Source: Pontixanthobacter gangjinensis (lineage in GTDB: Bacteria > Pseudomonadota > Alphaproteobacteria > Sphingomonadales > Sphingomonadaceae). From it: a stretch of DNA of 64,000 nucleotides. Within the stretch, counting starts at the first letter, position 1; each line of letters starts with the position of its first letter. The notes below the pieces were generated by a model. It worked only from the letters and a program-made list of their open reading frames with translations, was not told the origin of the DNA and made no database searches. Location: positions 893,772 through 957,771 of the forward strand of contig NZ_WTYS01000001.1 of assembly GCF_009827545.1 (NCBI RefSeq), given 5' to 3'. A program made the position numbers and the translations under genes. This document shows positions 60,675-64,000 of the stretch, piece after piece.

Positions 60675-61976
60675 ATGCGCGTTTCGTTGATGAAATTGGT
60701 CATTTCGGTGATGATTGCTGCGTGCACAGCATTGTTCGCGCTTCCCGCATCTGCGCAAGATGATGCGCCAATAACCTATGTCGTGAAAAAGGGTGACACG
60801 CTGAATTCGATTAGCGATCGTTACCTAACGGGTAGCGAGGCGATGGCCAAAGTTGCCTTGCTCAACAAGGTATTTCGCCCTCGCCAAATGCCGATTGGCA
60901 AAAAGCTTGAGTTGCCCCGCAACCTACTCCGTTTTGAGCAAGTTCCTTTGCGAGTGGAGCGATTTAGCGGCCCTGTCCAAGTTGGCGGCACTCAAGTCGA
61001 GGCCGGAGTTATTTTGCGTGAAGGCGGTGTTGTGAATACAGGTGCGAACGGCTTTGTGTCCTTCAGCAGCGTAAGAGGTTCTGTGGTATCGCTCCCATCG
61101 AATTCGCGTGCGCGTCTGAAACGCGCACGGCTTTATGCGCTCGATAATATTCTTGATGTCGATTTTGAAGTGTTGGGTGGCAGGGGCGAAGTTACTGCAC
61201 CCAAATTAAGGGGGCAGGAGCGCTTCAAATTGCGGACACCTTTGGCCGTAACTGCAGTACGCGGCACTCAATTCCGGGTCGCACATGACGAGGTGCTTGG
61301 GCGTAGCGGAACCGAAGTGGTTGAAGGAGAAGTTGCAGTTAGCAGCGGGAAAAATGAGGAACTTGCCAGCGCAGGTTTCGGCATTGCATCCGGCGCGAAT
61401 GGGTTGAGTGGCGTTGAAGCATTATTGCCAGCATCTGAGATCACCAACCCCGGGGCTATCCAGACTTCTGAATTGGTCGCATTTGCGGTTACGCCGCCTG
61501 ATGGCGCGGTTGGTTATCGCACCCAAATTGCGCGTGAAGCGGGCTTCTTGGATGTGGTTGCCGAGCAAACCGAAACCTCTGGCGAAGTAAGTTTTAAAGG
61601 TCTTGAAGATGGCCGATATTACGTGCGCGTCAGAGCAATCTCGGCCAGCGGCCTCGAAGGGCTTTCAGAAAACTACAGCTTCAGGCGCAAGCGTTTAGGG
61701 GTCACCCCTTCAGTTGGCACATCGCCGCTTGCAGATGGCTTCAAGTTTGAATGGCTGACGGCTGGCGTTGGCGAGACTTACTACGCGTTTCAATTATGGG
61801 AGAAGGGCAGCGATGCGGCCCCACTTCTCGACGAAGTCGGGGTGAGTAGCAAAGGCTTGATACTGACCAATTTGGAACCGGGAATATATCAATGGCGCGT
61901 TGCTGCCATGCAGGCAGAAAGCGACGGTTTGCTGAAAGTTTGGGGACCAACTCAAAGTCTGATTGTTTCGGAATAA
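60675..61976 (+). CDS. Secreted LysM-FecR domain protein
   Basis: A 433-residue exported protein: signal peptide (residues 1-27, ending ALPASAQ), LysM domain (TYVVKKGDTLNSISDRYL and the matching KLELP end), FecR domain (LREGGVVNTGANGFVSF and TPLAVTAVRGTQFRV), then FN3-like repeats (YYVRVRAISASGLEGLS, YQWRVAAMQAES). ATG 60675 has CGGGAG with a 7-base spacer. The LysM part should bind peptidoglycan. It lies 26 bases before a CHASE2 kinase gene, a pairing that suggests one signalling unit across the envelope. Confidence 0.88.
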   Translation: MRVSLMKLVISVMIAACTALFALPASAQDDAPITYVVKKGDTLNSISDRYLTGSEAMAKVALLNKVFRPRQMPIGKKLELPRNLLRFEQVPLRVERFSGPVQVGGTQVEAGVILREGGVVNTGANGFVSFSSVRGSVVSLPSNSRARLKRARLYALDNILDVDFEVLGGRGEVTAPKLRGQERFKLRTPLAVTAVRGTQFRVAHDEVLGRSGTEVVEGEVAVSSGKNEELASAGFGIASGANGLSGVEALLPASEITNPGAIQTSELVAFAVTPPDGAVGYRTQIAREAGFLDVVAEQTETSGEVSFKGLEDGRYYVRVRAISASGLEGLSENYSFRRKRLGVTPSVGTSPLADGFKFEWLTAGVGETYYAFQLWEKGSDAAPLLDEVGVSSKGLILTNLEPGIYQWRVAAMQAESDGLLKVWGPTQSLIVSE

Positions 61977-62002
61977 CACAGCAGCTGTTATCTTAGCTCA
62001 AA

Positions 62003-64000
62003 CATGTCATTCAAACGATTGATCCTCGAATGGGCAATTCTGCTCGCTTGTGCTTGCGGATTGGCTGTGCTGGCTCTCTCCGCGCAGGTGACCAACCGGA
62101 TGGACGGGCGGCTGCTCGATTTTTCGACTTGGCTGGCGAATGGACCGGTCAGCGATGACATCGTCATTGTCGCGATCGATGATTACAGCTTAAACCGGAT
62201 TGGCGCATGGCCTTGGTCGCGCCAAACGCATGCCCAGCTCGTAAGAGAGCTTGATGAAGCGGGCGCACAGTCAATTCTATTCGATGTGCTATTTTTGGAG
62301 CCGACGGAAGCCAAAGCCGATACCGCCTTGGCAAATGCGATCAGGGATTCTGGCAAGGTCATTCTACCGCACACTTTTGCCGCACAGGAAAATTCCGAAA
62401 ACAACGTTGCGGTCGCCTATCCCTTGGAAATTCTGCGCGCACCTGCGCTGGCGGTTGGGCATGTCTATACTGAACCCGATCAGGATGGGATATTGCGGCG
62501 GTTCGACCTCGCTTTGCAATCAGGCGATGATGTTTTTCTGCAATTCGCAATGGCTGCTTTGCAAGCTGGCAGTGCCGATGAAGATGATCCACCTGGCAAA
62601 AGCGCAGGCGCAAATGTGCCGAAGCGCAAAGCCATAGTGCCGTTCAATCCGGCGGGAAGTTATGCAGTTATTCCCGCTGCCAACATATTGGATTCCGATA
62701 TTCCGCGCGGCTTTCTCGAAGGCAAGACTATCATAATCGGGGCAATTGCGCCGGGCTTGAGCGACCGATATTTTGTTCCGTCGGGGCGTGTTGAAATTAT
62801 GTCTGGTGTGGAAACGCAGGCAAATTTGCTGGCGGCGATCAAGCAAGGCAATCTGATTTACGAAGCAGATAGCAGGTGGCCATTAGCGCTCAGTTTGTTG
62901 GCGATCCTCGCGCAGTTCTTGGCATTTTGGCGCTTGAATCCGCGCCGTGGCCTCTACGCAACAGTGGCATTGATCATTGCCATGCTGACGCTTTCGGTCG
63001 GCCTCGTGGTCGCCGCAGGCGTCTGGATTCCGGTCGCGACCGCCGCGGTGGTTATGTTGCTTGCCTACCCTTTATGGAGTTGGCGCCGCTTGACCACTGT
63101 CAGCGAGTATCTTGACCGAGAGGCAGGCCGATTGCCGCATCAACTGCCAGAGAACACCGAGGCTGGAGGGTTTGATATTATTGCCCAACAAGTGGACCGG
63201 ATGCGTAAATTGATCAGCAGCGTATCTGATTCTTTCACCTTCTTGCAGCAAGTTATCGAACTGGCACCTGATGCGATTATCGTACTGGACCGCGATGGTG
63301 TTGTTCAAATGATGAATCAAAAAGCAGACTTATTGTTCACCGAATGGGATTTGGCGGACAGGCCCGCATTTGGCGAAGTTGTCCTGCTGGCCAATGCCAT
63401 CATTGACAATGAAAAAGGCGAACTGACTAGCAAGGATGGCGATGTATTCTTGATGGCATCAGCCGATTTCGTCGCGAGTGATTCAGCGAAATCAGGACAG
63501 ATTGTCGCGCTAAGAGACATCTCGCAGATTCGCCGCCGCGAGACCGAGCGTGCCGAAATGCTCGAATTTCTTTCGCACGATATGCGCACCCCGCAGGTCG
63601 CAATCATCGGCTTGACCAAAGGCGCGGCCAGCGATGCAGTGGGCAATGACAGGTTGAGGAGAATTCGCACGCAGGCAGAACGGACGTTGAAGCTGGCCGA
63701 TGATTTCGTGCAATTGGCGCGGCTTGAGGAGGCTGCACTGTATTTTGAGGATACCGACCTGTCAGCTTTGGCAGAGGAGGCATGTGACCGGGCTTATTCG
63801 CTCGCGAAGAAGAAGGGCATCACGGTAACGCAAGAGCTTTCCGAGATGCCGGTTTTTGCATGGGTCGAAGCATCGTTAATTGCCCGTTTGCTCGACAATC
63901 TGCTGGGTAACGCGATCAAATATTCACCGGGTAAGTCGGTGGTTATGCTATCTGTTCGTGAAATGGATGACGAGAATGTCGTCTTGGCTGTCAGCGATGA
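62003..64000 (+). CDS. CHASE2 sensor histidine kinase (partial, 3' end beyond window)
   Basis: The frame runs from ATG 62003 to the last base (666 codons) without a stop. An N-terminal helix is followed by a periplasmic CHASE2 domain (DIVIVAIDDYSLNRIGAWPWSR, ILFDVLFLEP), three helices (about 290-365), a PAS-like domain (VIELAPDAIIVLDRDGVVQ) and a HisKA-type kinase core with FLSHDMRTPQVAII and the N box LLDNLLGNAIKYSPG. The G boxes lie outside the window. It follows the LysM-FecR gene by 26 bases. The signal it senses is unknown. Confidence 0.9.

Noticed and set aside
1-64000. CRISPR arrays, insertion sequences, prophage, replication origin
   Set aside because: No spaced repeats, transposase, integrase, phage structural genes or dnaA-box cluster were found by reading through the window.

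Overview
The window looks like chromosomal DNA of an alphaproteobacterium of the order Sphingomonadales, probably close to the Erythrobacteraceae. The main reasons are a nepR-ecfG / PhyP-type HWE kinase / phyR general stress response (GSR) locus, a SigF-NrsF pair beside bufferin genes, a class I PHA synthase with a Lys/Ala-rich phasin, and the overall style of the housekeeping genes (ispG, glmM, lptFG, clpS, rlmE). Genus cannot be fixed from the sequence alone. Coding is dense and uniform. I see no insertion sequence, prophage, CRISPR array or clear genomic island.

Left part (1-13 kb). A minus-strand operon runs ispG, a flavoprotein, a CxxS thioredoxin-like lipoprotein and a histone-deacetylase-like amidohydrolase that leaves the window. 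A ZntB/CorA-type transporter follows. Next is a bufferin locus: bufA1-doxX-sigF-nrsF on the minus strand faces bufA2-bufB-bufC on the plus strand. Between them lie two back-to-back GTAAC-N16-CGAA promoters that fit SigF. Then come an esterase, an SDR, a GNAT enzyme and a multi-pass channel-like protein.

Middle (13-36 kb). This holds an isoaspartyl peptidase, a class A beta-lactamase and a tightly coupled six-gene MoxR operon (DUF4129, DUF4350, MoxR, DUF58, SpoIIM-like, RDD). It continues with pheA, a membrane cytochrome c, rlmE-ppx/gppA, tRNA-Gln, a large PD40-amidohydrolase, a PepSY-like membrane protein behind a Fur-like palindrome, a LOG-family protein, a glmM-DUF1272-thiD(VOC fusion) operon, a dicarboxylate-type symporter, sodB and an AI-2E family permease.

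GSR region (37-41.5 kb). nepR-ecfG and phyR each have an exact GGAAC-N16-CGTT promoter. An HWE kinase with a CHASE domain lies between them, and a single-domain receiver with a FATGUY-like motif follows. Between phyR and the receiver gene is a strong candidate for an unannotated small RNA: a GGAAC-type promoter, a 5' hairpin with a C-rich loop and a strong terminator.

Right part (41.6-64 kb). It contains a GNAT-like hypothetical protein, a desaturase, lptF-lptG, clpS, the phasin and phaC with a symmetrical TGC/GCA operator-like region, and an aminotransferase. A little-described gene set at 51.9-54.5 kb follows an exact GSR promoter: LuxR-type HTH with a membrane anchor, a small hypothetical protein, a multi-pass membrane protein with a probable CTG start, a RadC/JAB-type protein and a winged-helix protein. 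After a crotonase, a thioesterase, tRNA-Cys and tRNA-Thr come a TIR-TolB-TPR protein with a lactone oxidase and a GNAT enzyme. The window ends in a LysM-FecR protein and a CHASE2 histidine kinase cut by the right edge.
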